From positions 620,001 through 684,000 of the forward strand of contig CAVSDF010000010.1 of the NCBI GenBank assembly GCA_963726715.1: 64,000 bases of DNA, read 5' to 3'. This DNA comes from CAVSDF01 sp963726715. Lineage in GTDB: Bacteria; Bacteroidota; Rhodothermia; Rhodothermales; BA12. The notes beneath the pieces were generated by a model. That model was not told the origin of the DNA. It saw nothing but the letters and a program-made list of their open reading frames with translations, and did not search any database. Positions 8,521 through 18,191 of this stretch are shown here, piece by piece. The position numbers and the translations under genes are program-made. The number at the start of each line of letters is the position of its first letter. The stretch's first letter is position 1.

Positions 8521-10386
8521 ATGCCCTTTGCTCCGCCGCGCTTCCTTGCCGCCGCCCTCGCGCTCTGCCTCGCTCCCGCCGCCGCGCTTGCGCAGACGCC
8601 CGTGCCCATCGCCGATGCCAAGGCGCTCCCCATCGGCACCGTCGTGACGGTTGCCGGGCGCGTGACGGTGGCGAACGAGTTCGGCGGGCCGATGTATTTC
8701 CAGGACGACACGGGCGGGATGCCGGTCTTCTTCACGGCCCTCCACGCCGCCGTACAGGTCGGCGACTCGGTCGTCGTCACCGGCCCCCTCTCCGAGTTCG
8801 GCGCCACGACGGGGCAGGTCGGGACGGGTCTCAAGCAGCTCTCCTGCCCGGCGAGCAACGCCGCGTGCATCACCTACACCGTCGTCGCGGTGCCCCGCGT
8901 GGTGCCCACGCCGCGTGTCGTCGCGCTCTCCGACCTCGTCCGCACGCCCGCCGACCCGGCCTACGGCGAGGATCTCGAAGGGCAGCTCGTGACGGTCGAC
9001 GGCGTGCGCTTCCCCGTCGGCGGCAACTTTCAGGCGAACACCTCCTACGACCTCGCCGATGGCACGACGACGGTGAAGGTCTACATCGACAACTCGACCA
9101 CCCTCGTCGGCGCCGCCATTCCGGTCGGCGCGTTCCGCATCGTCGGCGTCATCGGGCAGAACCGGGGGACGCGCCAGATCCAGCCGCGCACGACGGCCGA
9201 TGTCGGCGTGCTGCCGTTCGTCTACCCGTTCGAGGCCGTCCCGCGCAGCCGCACCTTCGAGATGGTGACGTGGAACATGGAGTTCTTCGGCTACGACGGC
9301 CCCATCGGCACCGACCCCGACGCCGGGCCGGACGATGAGGAGTTGCAGATCGGCAACGCCGTGCGCGTGCTGCGCCGCCTCGACGCCGACCTCTACGGCC
9401 TCGAAGAGATCGTGAGCACGAGCGCCTTCCGCCGCGTCGTCGACTCGATGAACGTCGGGCGCGCGGGCACCTTCCGCGGCTTCATCGCCCCGATCCGGCA
9501 GATTGCGACGGGCGACGACCCTGCAGAGCGCGGCCAGAAAACCGCCTACATCTACCGCACCGCGACCGTCGACTCGGTCTCGACGGCCTTCACGACGACG
9601 AGCGGATGGGCGTCCTGCTGCGGCTCCGGCGGCGGCGGGCGCTACCCGTACGCCTTCACCTTCGACGCCCGCATCGAGGGCGCCTCGCGCCGCGTGACCG
9701 CCATCGTGATCCACGCCAAGGCCGGCTCGGCGGTCTCCGACTACGACCAGCGCGTCTCCGACTTCACCGGCCTCAAGGCGTGGATGGACGCGCGCCCGAA
9801 CGACGCGCTCGTGCTCCTCGGCGACTACAACGACGACGTGCTCGTCTCGACCGTCGGCAGCCGCGTCTCGCCGTACGCCGCGCTCGTGAACGAGAGCGCC
9901 GCCTACCGCGTCGTCACCAAGAGCCTGTCGGATCGCCGCTTCCAGTCGACGAACGGCGGGCGCGTGATCGACCACATCGCCGTCACCAACGAACTCTTCG
10001 CCGCGCACCTCGCAGGCACCGAGCGCGTCGAGAACCCGAACTACGTGCCGTCCTACACAGGCACGACGAGCGACCACTACCCCGTCTGGGTCCGCTTCGA
10101 CTTCGCAGGCGTGACGACGAGCGCCGAGGCATCGCCGAGCGCCGTCGGCGCGCTCGTCGGGCGCGTCTACCCGGTCCCCGCACGAAGCCGCCTCGTCGTC
10201 GAAACGACCGCGCCCGATGCCGACATCGTGCTCGTCGACATCCTCGGCCGCATCGTCGCCCGCGCCGCCGCCGCAGTGCCGGGCGCCGCGTCGTTCGACG
10301 TGACCGGCGTGGCTCCGGGCGTCTACGTCGTCCGCGTGAGCGCCGGGGGCCGCGTCGAGGCGCGGACGGTGGTGGTGGCGCGGTGA
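8521..10386 (+). CDS. Secreted endonuclease/exonuclease/phosphatase-family protein with T9SS-type C-terminal domain
   Basis: A 621-residue secreted protein. Signal peptide FLAAALALCLAPAAALAQ from ATG 8521. An OB-fold-like module (about 25-200, VVTVAGRVTVANEFGG) typical of secreted nucleases is followed by an EEP domain (about 250-530): TWNMEFFG, LYGLEEI, VIHAKAGS, LLGDYNDD, IDHIAVTNEL and TSDHYPVWVRF, carrying the usual Asn/Glu/Asp/His catalytic set. The last 75 residues are a Por-type sorting tail (YPVPARSR, DILGRIVAR, APGVYVVRVSAGG, ending VVVAR). It likely degrades extracellular nucleic acid. A CC pair in WASCCGSGGGG may form a disulfide or loop. Confidence 0.9.
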   Translation: MPFAPPRFLAAALALCLAPAAALAQTPVPIADAKALPIGTVVTVAGRVTVANEFGGPMYFQDDTGGMPVFFTALHAAVQVGDSVVVTGPLSEFGATTGQVGTGLKQLSCPASNAACITYTVVAVPRVVPTPRVVALSDLVRTPADPAYGEDLEGQLVTVDGVRFPVGGNFQANTSYDLADGTTTVKVYIDNSTTLVGAAIPVGAFRIVGVIGQNRGTRQIQPRTTADVGVLPFVYPFEAVPRSRTFEMVTWNMEFFGYDGPIGTDPDAGPDDEELQIGNAVRVLRRLDADLYGLEEIVSTSAFRRVVDSMNVGRAGTFRGFIAPIRQIATGDDPAERGQKTAYIYRTATVDSVSTAFTTTSGWASCCGSGGGGRYPYAFTFDARIEGASRRVTAIVIHAKAGSAVSDYDQRVSDFTGLKAWMDARPNDALVLLGDYNDDVLVSTVGSRVSPYAALVNESAAYRVVTKSLSDRRFQSTNGGRVIDHIAVTNELFAAHLAGTERVENPNYVPSYTGTTSDHYPVWVRFDFAGVTTSAEASPSAVGALVGRVYPVPARSRLVVETTAPDADIVLVDILGRIVARAAAAVPGAASFDVTGVAPGVYVVRVSAGGRVEARTVVVAR

Positions 10387-10468
10387 GGGCGTGGGGTGCC
10401 GGACGTGCGGCGTAGGAGCGAACCGCCCCTTACCGTCCCATCGGCTCCAATCCCCCATCACAGAGCCA

Positions 10469-10497
10469 AACCTGTCAGGTCAGGGACCTGACAGGTT
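10469..10497. repeat. AACCTGTCAGGT-family palindrome, copy 2
   Basis: Arms AACCTGTCAGGT and ACCTGACAGGTT around a short CAGGG loop, between the convergent ends of the nuclease gene and the Wzi-like gene, 8 bp from the latter's stop codon. Its position suggests a bidirectional terminator. Confidence 0.85.
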
Positions 10498-10504
10498 CGG
10501 CGCG

Positions 10505-12185
10505 TCAGAGCACGAACCGCACGTCGAACCGCACGAACGTCTGCGTGGGGTCGCCGCCGGTCCAGCGCTGCGTGTCGGCGGAGAGGGCGAGGCGGAGGGC
10601 GTCGCGGACCGGCTCGAAGGTGAGCGCGAGCGCGGCGCCGGGGCCGTCGTGGCGAATGCCGCGGAGGAAGATCTTGGAGCGCTCGTCGAAGGACGGCTGC
10701 GCGCCATCGCTGAGGTCGCCGCCGACGTTCACGTAGACGCCGTCCGCTGCCGGTGAAGCCCTCGGCGCGGCGGCGGTAGCGGGCCCGAACCTCGGCGGTG
10801 ATGCGCGCGGGCGCCCAGAGGCGCAGGCCCGCCTCCCACTCGTCGGCGTTCGGACCGAGCGGGTGGCCGAGGGCAAAGCCGTTCTGCGTGTACGCGTTGT
10901 AGTACGAGCCGCCCGCGAAGAACCGGTGGGTGTACGTGAATGGCTCGACGCGCGTGTAGCCGATCCACCCCATCGCGTCGCCGCGGCTCGCGCTCGCGCC
11001 GCCCTGGATCGCCCACTTGTTCGAGTACGCCCGCCGCCCGATGAGGCCGAAGTTGAAGTCGTCGACGAGGACGGTGCCGTACAGTTCGACGCCGCGCAGC
11101 GGACGCGCGGACGCGTCGAGGGCGAAGAGCGAGTTGTCGCGGTCGTAGAGCGCGTGCTCGGCGGTGCGAAACGGATAGGCGGGGTTCAGGTAGGCCAGTT
11201 CGACGCCGCGCCGTCCGTAGACGACCATCTCGGTGAAGGCGAGCGAGAGCGCTGGAATCGGGCGCACGTCGACGCGGTGGAGGGCGAGGTAGCGCGCATT
11301 TCCCGATGCCACGATGCCCTGCGGCGGACGGCCTGAGCCCGGCACCGAGTCGCCGAGCGGGTAGCGCGCCCGGTCGCCGAGGGAGCCGTGGAGGTAGGTG
11401 TACTGCACGCGCCGCGCCCCGGCGCCGACGCGCACGTGCGGCACGTAATCCGCCGCGCTGCCGAAGATCAGGCTCTCCGACGGTCCGGAGCCGAATCTCA
11501 GGCGGGCGTTGGCGATCTCGGCGAAGACGCGCCCGCGCCCGACGCGCACGCTGGCCGTCGTCCGGTCGAACTGCCCGGCGTCGGGCTGCGTCTGCGGGTA
11601 GTAGAGCGGCGCCGTCTCGGGGTCCCGGAGAAGGACGCGCGGCCCGCCCTTTGTCGCCCCGTTGAAGGTCTCCGAGGTGAAGCCGACGAGGCCGCGGTAG
11701 TTGCCGGAGATCGCCACCTCGCCCGCGATGCTCGGCGCGGAGACCCGCATCGAATCCCGCGCGGCGCGGTAGCTCGCCAGCCCACGGACCTCGACGGCGA
11801 GCCGCCACTCGCGGTCCTGCTGGAAGAAGACGTATTTCTCGGTGTCGCGCCCGTGCGGCAGCCGCACGCGCCCCTTCCCGAAGATGGCCTCGACGGACGC
11901 CTCCGGCTCGAAGAACTCGCGCCGGTACGTCTCGCGCCACGCCCGCACGCCACGCGGCAGATCGAGCGAATCGAGCGCGGCGAGGGCCTGCCGGATGGCG
12001 TGGCGCGGGAGGGGTCGCGTCTCGCTGTCGAAGGCGCCGAGGCGTCCGGCGACGCGCTGGGCGTGGAGGAAGTCGTAGACCGGATGCTCGGCGGGCACGA
12101 TCTCCGGCTGCGCGCGCACGGCGGCAGGCAGCGACACGAGCACGGCGGCGGCGATCGCGGCGGATCGCAGACGCACCGCCCTCAC
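10505..12185 (-). CDS. Capsule assembly Wzi-family outer-membrane protein (frameshifted)
   Basis: Outer-membrane beta-barrel protein of about 560 residues. From GTG 12185 there is a signal peptide (SAAIAAAVLVSLPAAVRAQ), a short alpha-helical N-terminal domain, then a barrel with alternating residues: YRGLVGFTSETFNGATKGG, LIFGSAADYVPHVRVGAGARR, FTEMVVYGRRGVELAYLNP, YGTVLVDDFNFG and FFAGGSYYNAYTQNG. The terminal strand ends in an aromatic-rich FVRFDVRFVL. The frame breaks near 10745-10760 (…RRRAEGFTG joins ADGVYVNVGGD), a one-base problem. Wzi proteins anchor capsule at the surface. The GTG start overlaps the stop of the FmdB-like gene (GTGA), which suggests coupled translation. Confidence 0.82.
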
Positions 12186-12571
12186 GTCCCCGAGGTGGAC
12201 GGCGACGACGCGGGCGCCGGGGCGCTCGATGCCGCCGGGGCCGCCGCGGACGTGCTGCTGGACTCCGACGACGCCTTCGGCGCTGCGTCCTTGGCGCCAT
12301 CGGTCTTCGCGCCGTCCGCCTTTGCATCGGCAGTCTTCGCCTCCGTGCTCGTCTTCTCCGACGGCGTCGGCTCGCTGTCCTTGCCGCTCGACGGGCGCAC
12401 GTAGTCGGTCTGGTAGAAGCCCGATCCCTTGAACACGAGCCCCGCGCCCGCCGACGGAACGCGCGTGACGGTTTGCCCGGTCGTGGGGCACGTCGTCAGG
12501 GCGTCGGCGGTGATGCGCTGCTGGTGTTCGAAGCGGGTGCCGTCGGCGCGGCGGTAGACGTAGGTGGGCAT
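12182..12571 (-). CDS. FmdB-like zinc-ribbon protein with low-complexity tail
   Basis: A 129-residue protein. The N-terminal 50 residues match the FmdB/CxxC ribbon family in layout (MPTYVYRRADGTRFEHQQ, then CPTTGQTVTRVPSA, then KGSGFYQTDY), but only one cysteine of the usual CxxC pairs is present, so zinc binding is doubtful. Residues 52-129 are rich in Ala, Ser, Lys and Thr with DGAK repeats (ADAKADGAKTDGAKDA) and look disordered. FmdB-like proteins are small putative regulators of unknown mechanism. It is first in a two-gene operon with the Wzi-like gene, with a 4-bp overlap. Confidence 0.8.
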   Translation of the reverse strand: MPTYVYRRADGTRFEHQQRITADALTTCPTTGQTVTRVPSAGAGLVFKGSGFYQTDYVRPSSGKDSEPTPSEKTSTEAKTADAKADGAKTDGAKDAAPKASSESSSTSAAAPAASSAPAPASSPSTSGT

Positions 12572-12647
12572 CGGGTGACGGACGGGAGGGGAAGCGGAGG
12601 CCGAAACGGCGCCGCGCGGGCGCAGGTTGCCGCGGGGCGCGGGGGCG

Positions 12648-12950
12648 TCAGAGCGGCACGTACACGACCTCGATCTCCGGCCCGAGGGCGGCGGACAGGT
12701 CGCGGCGCAGCGCCTCGGCGTCGGCGTCGAAAGCGGCGGTCTGCCTGGCGGTCCACAGGCCGGGACCACCGGGGGCGTTCCAGTCGAGGGCGGTGTCGTG
12801 GCGAGCCGACAGGGCGTCGACGCGAGCGCGGAGGGCCTCCGGCAGATCGAGGCCGTCGTCGAGAGGGCCGACGTCGAAGCGGGCGCGGGCCGCATCGTCG
12901 CCTCCCCAGAGCGCGCCGCCGCCCCACTCGAACATCAGCCGGATCGTCAT
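12648..12950 (-). CDS. Conserved-looking hypothetical protein
   Basis: A 100-residue acidic protein from ATG 12950. The N-terminus MTIRLMFEWGGGALWGGDDA and the end EIEVVYVPL look like beta strands around a helical centre; it has no signal peptide, membrane segment or motif I recognise. It starts 9 bp after the stop codon of the serine hydrolase on the same strand, so both are probably in one transcript. Codon use matches its neighbours. I cannot assign a function. Confidence 0.65.
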   Translation of the reverse strand: MTIRLMFEWGGGALWGGDDAARARFDVGPLDDGLDLPEALRARVDALSARHDTALDWNAPGGPGLWTARQTAAFDADAEALRRDLSAALGPEIEVVYVPL

Positions 12951-12959
12951 GGCGAAGGA

Positions 12960-14316
12960 TCAGCGGGCGCTCTCGAAGGCGATGTCGGCGATGGCGCTGC
13001 GGACGGCGCTGTGGCGCGTGTTCTCGCGCGTCGGGTAGACGCGGTTGGTGAGGAGCACGACCCAGAGGCCGCGGTCGGGGTCGACCCACAGGCTCGTGCC
13101 GGTGAAGCCCGTGTGGCCGAACGAGCGCGGCCCGAACTTCGTCCCCGCCGACGAATAGCCGGTCTCCGAGCGCGTGTCCCATCCGATCGCGCGCGACGAG
13201 CCGGGCACGTCGTTCGTGCGCGCCGTGAAGAGGCGCAGCGTCGCGGCGCTGATGAACGTGCCGCCGCCGGGCAGGCGGCCCTCCGAGGCGAGCATCCCCG
13301 CGAAGCGCGCGAGGTCGGGAGCGGTCGAGAAGAGCCCCGCGTGACCGGCGACGCCGCCGAGCGTCCACGCGGTCTCGTCGTGGACTTCGCCCTGAATCAG
13401 GCGCTTGCGGTAGAGATTGTCGACCTCCGTCGGCACGACGGCGTCGTCTTCCGGCGGTGCGGCCGACGGGGCGGAAGTGCGTCGACGTCATCCCGAGCGG
13501 TCCCCAGATCTCGCGCGCGCAGAACTGATCGAGCGGCAGGCCGGAGATGCGTTCGATGGCGAGGCCGAGGAGGATGAAGCCGAAGTCGGAATACCGCGTG
13601 TCGGTGCCGGGCGTGTAGACGAGGTCGTCGGCGAGGATGGCCGCGATGAGCGCGTCGCGCGTCGTGACGCCCTGCGTGTGGAACGAGATGAACGGGCGCA
13701 GGCCCGCGCTGTGCGTCATCACCTGCCGGACGGTGATGGCGCTTTTGTTCGTCGCGGCGAGTTCGGGGAGGTAGCGCGAGAGCGGCGCCGAGAGGTCGAG
13801 CTGCCCGCGGTCGACGAGCCGCATCGCGGCGGTCGTCGTGGCGATGACCTTCGTCAGGCTCGCCAGGTCGAACGGCGAATCGACGGTCACGGCGGGCGAC
13901 GAGGCGTCGTAGGTAAAGCGTCCGTACGCCCGCACGAGCCGCACGTCGGTGCCGACGCCGATGGCGACGGTCGCGGCAGGAAACGCGCGCTGCTCGACGG
14001 CGCGGTCCATCAGCGAATCGACGCGGGCGACGAGCGTCCGCCCGAGCACCGCCGCACCGACGGGAGGCGCAGCGACCGGCGGCGTCCTGACGGGCGGCGT
14101 CCCGACCGGCGGCGTGGCGGCAGGCGGCGTCGCCGTGCGCGGCGGGGTCTGCACGGGCGTCGAGGCCGGGCGTCCTCCCCACGACGGCTGACCGCTCGCG
14201 CAGGCAGGTAGGGCGGCGAGGGCCGCGGCGGCGAAGGTGGAGGCCGACGAGCGCCGGGCCGCGGCAGCACGGGCGCCGACGGCGAAGAGGAAGCCGGAGA
14301 GGAGGTCGGGACGCAT
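12960..14316 (-). CDS. Serine beta-lactamase-like hydrolase, lipoprotein (frameshifted)
   Basis: Class C beta-lactamase/penicillin-binding-like hydrolase of about 450 residues. From ATG 14316 there is a lipoprotein signal ending in lipobox LPAC (about residue 38), then a Pro/Thr-rich spacer of TPPV-type repeats. The catalytic motif is FDLASLTKVIATT (SxxK), followed by RYSDFGFILLGLAIE as the YxN-like motif, then FGHTGFTGTSLWVDP in place of KTG. The frame changes near 13450 (HFRPVGRT joins DDAVVPTEVDNLYRKRL), a single indel. The domain order fits serine hydrolases sometimes found with N-acetylmuramidases, so a cell-wall or D-peptide substrate in the periplasm is plausible but unproven. Confidence 0.87.
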
Positions 14317-14338
14317 CGGATCGAAGGGGGCAGGTGCG

Positions 14339-14346
14339 GAAAGATA
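14339..14346 (-). promoter_or_regulatory. -7 promoter element of the serine hydrolase gene
   Basis: TATCTTTC on the minus strand, 23 bp upstream of the start codon, matches the TAnnTTnG-type -7 box seen at other genes here. The short leader fits the weak use of Shine-Dalgarno sites. Confidence 0.5.
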
Positions 14347-14833
14347 GTCCGTGGCGCCCAAACGCCCCCGGTCGGCCCGACCCGGCCGCATCCGCCGCTC
14401 GGTCCCCTCCGGTCTGGACTGTGGCGATGGCGCCGCCGCCCCTGTCGGATGCCAAAGTCGGAGGCCCAGAGTCGGAAGCCCAGACACGACGACGCCCACC
14501 CCTTGTTACCAAGCGCAGGGCAGGCGTCGCCACCGCCCTGAGAGGGGGCAGCTTGCCGCGACTACGCCCGCGCCGCCGGTCTTGATTCCCCGGGTGCTGT
14601 TGCGGATGGGCGGGGGCGGTCGGCGGAGGGCGCACGGGCGGGGTTGAAACTCGCCCGTAGTGGGCGGTGTCGCGTGGCCGTCGGTTGGTGGCGCCGTGGC
14701 GGCGTCCGGTGGAGACGCATCGCCGGTGCGTCTCTACGCCCCCGATGGCCCGGCGGGCACGGCAGCGGCCTCCACGCTGCACCCTCGTTCGCGCTGCCGC
14801 GTTCGCGCCGTCCGATCCATTCCCCCGCACCGC
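14347..14833. other. Intergenic region between divergent genes
   Basis: About 490 bp. It holds the GAGACGCATCG palindrome at 14712-14734 and otherwise nothing I can support; reading frames here are in the GC-rich shadow pattern. Confidence 0.5.
14712..14734. repeat. GAGACGCATCG-type palindrome, copy 1
   Basis: GAGACGCA and TGCGTCTC enclose a short loop in the region between the serine hydrolase and the HAD gene. A perfect copy lies at 45320-45342. Confidence 0.6.
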
Positions 14834-15523
14834 GTGACGCTCTTCCTCTTCGACCTCGACGGCACCCTCCTTCGCACCGACGGCGTCGGGCGGCGCGCCG
14901 TCGCCCGCGCGCTCGACGCGCATTTCGGGCGCGTGCTCCCCTTCGACGAGGTCTCGTTCTCCGGCCGCACCGACCCGGCCATCTTCCGCGCCATCCTGCG
15001 CGCCTCCGACATCCCCGACGACGAGATCGACGACGCCCTCCCCGACCTGCTGCGCCACTTCGAGGCCGAGATGATCGACACGATCACCCCCGCCCGCGTC
15101 CGCGCCCTCGACGGCGCCGCGGCGCTCATCGAGGCGCTCGCCGCGCGCGACGATGTGGCGCTCGGCCTCGTAACCGGCAACCTCGAGGCGACGGCCTACG
15201 CCAAACTGCGCGCGATCGGCCTCGACACGCCCTTCGCCCACGGCGCCTTCGGCTCCGACCACGAGATCCGCGACCACCTGCCTCCCATCGCCATCGGACG
15301 CGCCGAGACGCACGTGCGGCGCTCGTTCGCGCCCGACACCGTCGTCGTCGTCGGCGACACGGAGCACGACGTTGCCTGCGCACGCACGTCCGGCCTCCGC
15401 GCCGTCGCTGTCGCCACCGGGCACTTCGACCGCGCCCACCTCGAAGCCCACGCGCCCGACGTGATGCTCGACGACCTGCGCGACGCCGCCGCCTTCATCG
15501 CCGCCACGCTTCCCGCGCGGTGA
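14834..15523 (+). CDS. HAD-superfamily hydrolase, phosphoglycolate phosphatase-like
   Basis: A 229-residue HAD phosphatase. Motif I FLFDLDGTLLRTDG at residues 4-17 fixes the start at GTG 14834; the open frame upstream is unlike a protein. Motif II is GLVTGN (Thr about residue 114), the motif III region is near HEIRDHLPPIAIGRAETH and motif IV is VVVVGDTEHDVACA. The helical cap between motifs I and II contains RTDPAIFRAIL. It matches the Gph/PGP type by layout. Substrate unknown. It converges with the RNA ligase-like gene, with only 10 bp between stop codons. Confidence 0.88.
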   Translation: MTLFLFDLDGTLLRTDGVGRRAVARALDAHFGRVLPFDEVSFSGRTDPAIFRAILRASDIPDDEIDDALPDLLRHFEAEMIDTITPARVRALDGAAALIEALAARDDVALGLVTGNLEATAYAKLRAIGLDTPFAHGAFGSDHEIRDHLPPIAIGRAETHVRRSFAPDTVVVVGDTEHDVACARTSGLRAVAVATGHFDRAHLEAHAPDVMLDDLRDAAAFIAATLPAR

Positions 15524-15533
15524 TCCGGCGCAT

Positions 15534-16082
15534 TCACGCGCCCTCGAACGCGTACGTCTTCACGTGCTGCCACGGGCCGCCGCGGTAGCGCCAGAGGTCG
15601 AGGCCGTCGGCGCGGCCGTCGAGGGGCGTCCATGTGGCCGCGAGGGCGGCGAGGGTCTCGCGGGCGCGCTCGGGCGTGACCTTGTTCTGGACGGTCACGT
15701 GCGCGCGGAAGGGCTGCCGGTCCTGCGCGGTGAGCGATTCGAGGCCGATTTCAGCGGTGATCCCTGCCACGAGGCGCCGGTGGAGGTCGCCGAGCGCGGC
15801 CCCGCCATCGACGCGGACCGCTACGCCGCGTCCGAGCGACTGGAGCCCCGGAAGCGCGAGCGTGAGTGGCGCCGTCTCGCCCGCGACAGCCGCGAGCGCC
15901 CGCCGGACGCCCGGGCTTTCGACGCCGGGAAGGGCGTGGAAGAGCGATACGTGCGCCGGAATGACGTTGCGTTCGGGCGGGAAATGCGCCCGCCGCAGCC
16001 CGTCGAGCGTGGCGAAAAGCGCGGCGTCGAGGCGGAGCGTGACGATGAACGGCGCAGGCGCGGGAGGCACGGTCTCGGGCAT
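15534..16082 (-). CDS. 2'-5' RNA ligase/phosphodiesterase (2H) family protein
   Basis: A 182-residue 2H phosphoesterase. The two catalytic motifs are present: HVSLFHALPG (HxS, about residues 43-52) and AHVTVQNKV (HxT, about 129-137), each on a beta strand of the duplicated fold. Bacterial members open 2',3'-cyclic phosphates or ligate tRNA halves in vitro; the physiological role is unclear. Its ATG overlaps the pfkA stop by one base (TGATG), so translation is probably coupled to phosphofructokinase, though no metabolic link is obvious. Confidence 0.85.
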   Translation of the reverse strand: MPETVPPAPAPFIVTLRLDAALFATLDGLRRAHFPPERNVIPAHVSLFHALPGVESPGVRRALAAVAGETAPLTLALPGLQSLGRGVAVRVDGGAALGDLHRRLVAGITAEIGLESLTAQDRQPFRAHVTVQNKVTPERARETLAALAATWTPLDGRADGLDLWRYRGGPWQHVKTYAFEGA

Positions 16083-17062
16083 CAGCTGAGCAGCTGCATC
16101 AGGCGCAGGAGTTCGTAGTCGATGGACTTGTGGCGGCTCCAGACCTCGCGCATCGCGGTGAGCTTGATGTCCCCGTTGATGATGCCCACCATCACGTTCG
16201 TGTGGCCCTCGACGAGCGCCTCGACGGCGCCGACGCCGAGACGCGAGGCGAGCACGCGGTCGCGGGCGCTCGGACTGCCGCCGCGCTGCGTGTGGCCGAG
16301 GATGCAGACGCGCAGGTCGATGAAGTCGAAGGCGGCGTCGGCGCGGAAGGTCTGTTCGAGCTGCGTCGCCCCGCCCAGCCCTTCGCCCTCGGCCACCACC
16401 ACGATCGACGAGCGCGACTGCGCCGTCATCAGGTTCAGCACGCGCTCCTTGACCTCGTCGATGCGCGTCTCGGTCTCGGGCAGCAGTACCAGTTCGGCGC
16501 CGCCGCCGATGGCGCAGTTGAGGGCGATGAAGCCCGCATCGCGGCCCATCACCTCGATCAGAAACAGGCGGTCGTGCGCGTCGGCGGTGTCGCGGATGCG
16601 GTCGATGTTCTCGATGGCCGTGTTGAGCGCCGTGTCGTAGCCGATCGTCTCGTCGGTGCCGTAGAGGTCGTTGTCGATGGTGCCGGGGCAGCCGACGATG
16701 GGGATGCCGTGCTCGTCGTGGAAGGCGACCGCCCCGGTGAACGTGCCGTCGCCGCCGATGCCGACGAGCGCGTCGATGCCCGCCAGGCGCAGCTGCTCGG
16801 CAGCTTTGGCGCGGCCTGCGGGCGTCCGGAATTCGAGCGAGCGGGCCGACTTGAGGATCGTCCCGCCCTTCTGCACGATGTTCGAGACGCTCTGCCCGTC
16901 CATCTCGACGAAGTCCCCATCGATCATCCCCGCATACCCGCGCTTGACGCCGACGACGTCGAGGTCGTTGGAGATGGCGGTGCGGACGGCGGCGCGCAGG
17001 CAGGCGTTCATGCCGGGCGCGTCGCCCCCGGAGGTGTAGATGCCGATGCGGCGGAGGGGCAT
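16082..17062 (-). CDS. pfkA: ATP-dependent 6-phosphofructokinase
   Basis: Phosphorylates fructose 6-phosphate to the 1,6-bisphosphate in glycolysis. At 326 residues it has the usual bacterial PfkA length and motifs: TSGGDAPGMNACLRAA, VGIGGDGTFTGA (ATP site, Gly at the position that favours ATP over PPi), GCPGTIDNDLYGTDETIGYD with the catalytic Asp, EVMGRDAGFIAL and LGHTQRGGSPSARDR. The start at ATG 17062 leaves MPLRRIGIYTSGG, as expected. Glycogen phosphorylase at 20943-22976 would feed the same pathway. Confidence 0.96.
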   Translation of the reverse strand: MPLRRIGIYTSGGDAPGMNACLRAAVRTAISNDLDVVGVKRGYAGMIDGDFVEMDGQSVSNIVQKGGTILKSARSLEFRTPAGRAKAAEQLRLAGIDALVGIGGDGTFTGAVAFHDEHGIPIVGCPGTIDNDLYGTDETIGYDTALNTAIENIDRIRDTADAHDRLFLIEVMGRDAGFIALNCAIGGGAELVLLPETETRIDEVKERVLNLMTAQSRSSIVVVAEGEGLGGATQLEQTFRADAAFDFIDLRVCILGHTQRGGSPSARDRVLASRLGVGAVEALVEGHTNVMVGIINGDIKLTAMREVWSRHKSIDYELLRLMQLLS

Positions 17063-17183
17063 GGGAAGGCGGGGATCAGGGAAGGCGGCACGGCACGGAC
17101 GGCTCAGCGGCGGGCCACGTCCGTTGGTTGGTTGTTGTTGGTCGTCGGTCGTCGGCGCGGTGTGGCGTCAAACGGAGGGCCGT

Positions 17184-17266
17184 GTCATTGCGAGCGAAGC
17201 GCGGCAATCCGGGTCGACGGATTCCATCGATCCGGATTGCCGCGTCGCTGCGCTCCTCGCAATGAC
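17184..17266. repeat. GTCATTGCGAG palindromic element, copy 1
   Basis: An 83-bp inverted repeat. Outer arms GTCATTGCGAG and CTCGCAATGAC, inner arms GCGGCAATCCGG and CCGGATTGCCGC. Related elements lie at 26939-27022 and 38709-38799. The same GCAATCC/GGATTGC style is known from dispersed repeats in several other phyla. Confidence 0.85.
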
Positions 17267-17306
17267 AAAGGTGGATGAGCCGATGTGAAACCGAACCGCC
17301 CACGCC

Positions 17307-18191
17307 TCAGCGGGGACGGGCGACGAAGAGGCCGGTCTGGCGCGGATTGCCCGCGAGGTAGGCGGCGAGGTCGGGCGCGGCGACGACGCCCCGGCCCGGC
17401 GAGGCGTGGAGGAAGCCGATGGTGCCGCGCCCGCTGTCGTAGGCGAAGCCGACGTGCGTCACGTCGAGGCCGTCGATGTCGGTCGTGGTGGCGAGGATGT
17501 CGCCCGGCTGCATCGACGCCGTCGCGGCGCGAACGCGGTTCTTGGGCAGGTACGCCATGTCGAGATCGGCGAGGCCGCGCTCCGACGCGGCGATGGCCTC
17601 GAAGGTGGCGCGGTCGGCGAGGCGCGGGTAGCGGCTCCGGTTCGCCGTCATGAACGTGAACCGCTTGCCGTAGTCGACGCCGCCGACCTCGCGCGTCACG
17701 TCGTCGACGAGGCCGCGCGTGGCGTTGTCGTGGATCCAGTCGGCGAAGTAGTGGAGGCGCGAGGCGTAGCCGTGCATCTCACCGCCGCGGTAGCGCTGCT
17801 GCTCGACGCGGGCGAGGTAGCCGTCGTAGGTCGCATCCCCGTCCTGCACGCTGCGCGCAAGGGCCAGCACCGACTCGACGAAGAGCACGCAGTCGAACCG
17901 GTCGAGGGGCGCGAGGAGCGTCTCCTCGGTGGGCGCGTCGAGCACGCCCGCGACGTACGGCACGCCGCGGAGCTGCATCCCGATGGCCGTGGCGATCTCG
18001 CCGATGGGCCTGGCGTCGAGGGTCTCGCGCCGCGCGAACGCCATCAGGCTGGCAAACGCCGCGCGGTCGTCGGCCCGCCAGGCGGAACCGGGCGCGGACG
18101 CCACCGAGGCGACGGCCACCAGCGACCCGGAGGGCATGAGCACGGGCGCGGGCAGGTGCAGCGCGAGGACGGCGAGCGTGGCGGCGAGCAT
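17307..18191 (-). CDS. DUF1460-family (NlpC/P60-like amidase) periplasmic protein
   Basis: A 294-residue protein with an N-terminal hydrophobic export signal from ATG 18191. The core fits DUF1460: MQLRGVPYVAGVLD, then RFDCVLFVESVLALA with the candidate nucleophile Cys (about residue 108) after Asp, GEMHGYASRLHYFADWIHDN, then GDILATTTDIDGLDVTHVGFAY with the candidate His, and FLHASPGRGV. Related proteins are N-acetylmuramoyl-alanine amidase or gamma-glutamyl endopeptidase-like enzymes for peptidoglycan or its fragments. It lies 99 bp downstream of aat. The Cys-His arrangement is seen; the reaction is inferred. Confidence 0.84.
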   Translation of the reverse strand: MLAATLAVLALHLPAPVLMPSGSLVAVASVASAPGSAWRADDRAAFASLMAFARRETLDARPIGEIATAIGMQLRGVPYVAGVLDAPTEETLLAPLDRFDCVLFVESVLALARSVQDGDATYDGYLARVEQQRYRGGEMHGYASRLHYFADWIHDNATRGLVDDVTREVGGVDYGKRFTFMTANRSRYPRLADRATFEAIAASERGLADLDMAYLPKNRVRAATASMQPGDILATTTDIDGLDVTHVGFAYDSGRGTIGFLHASPGRGVVAAPDLAAYLAGNPRQTGLFVARPR

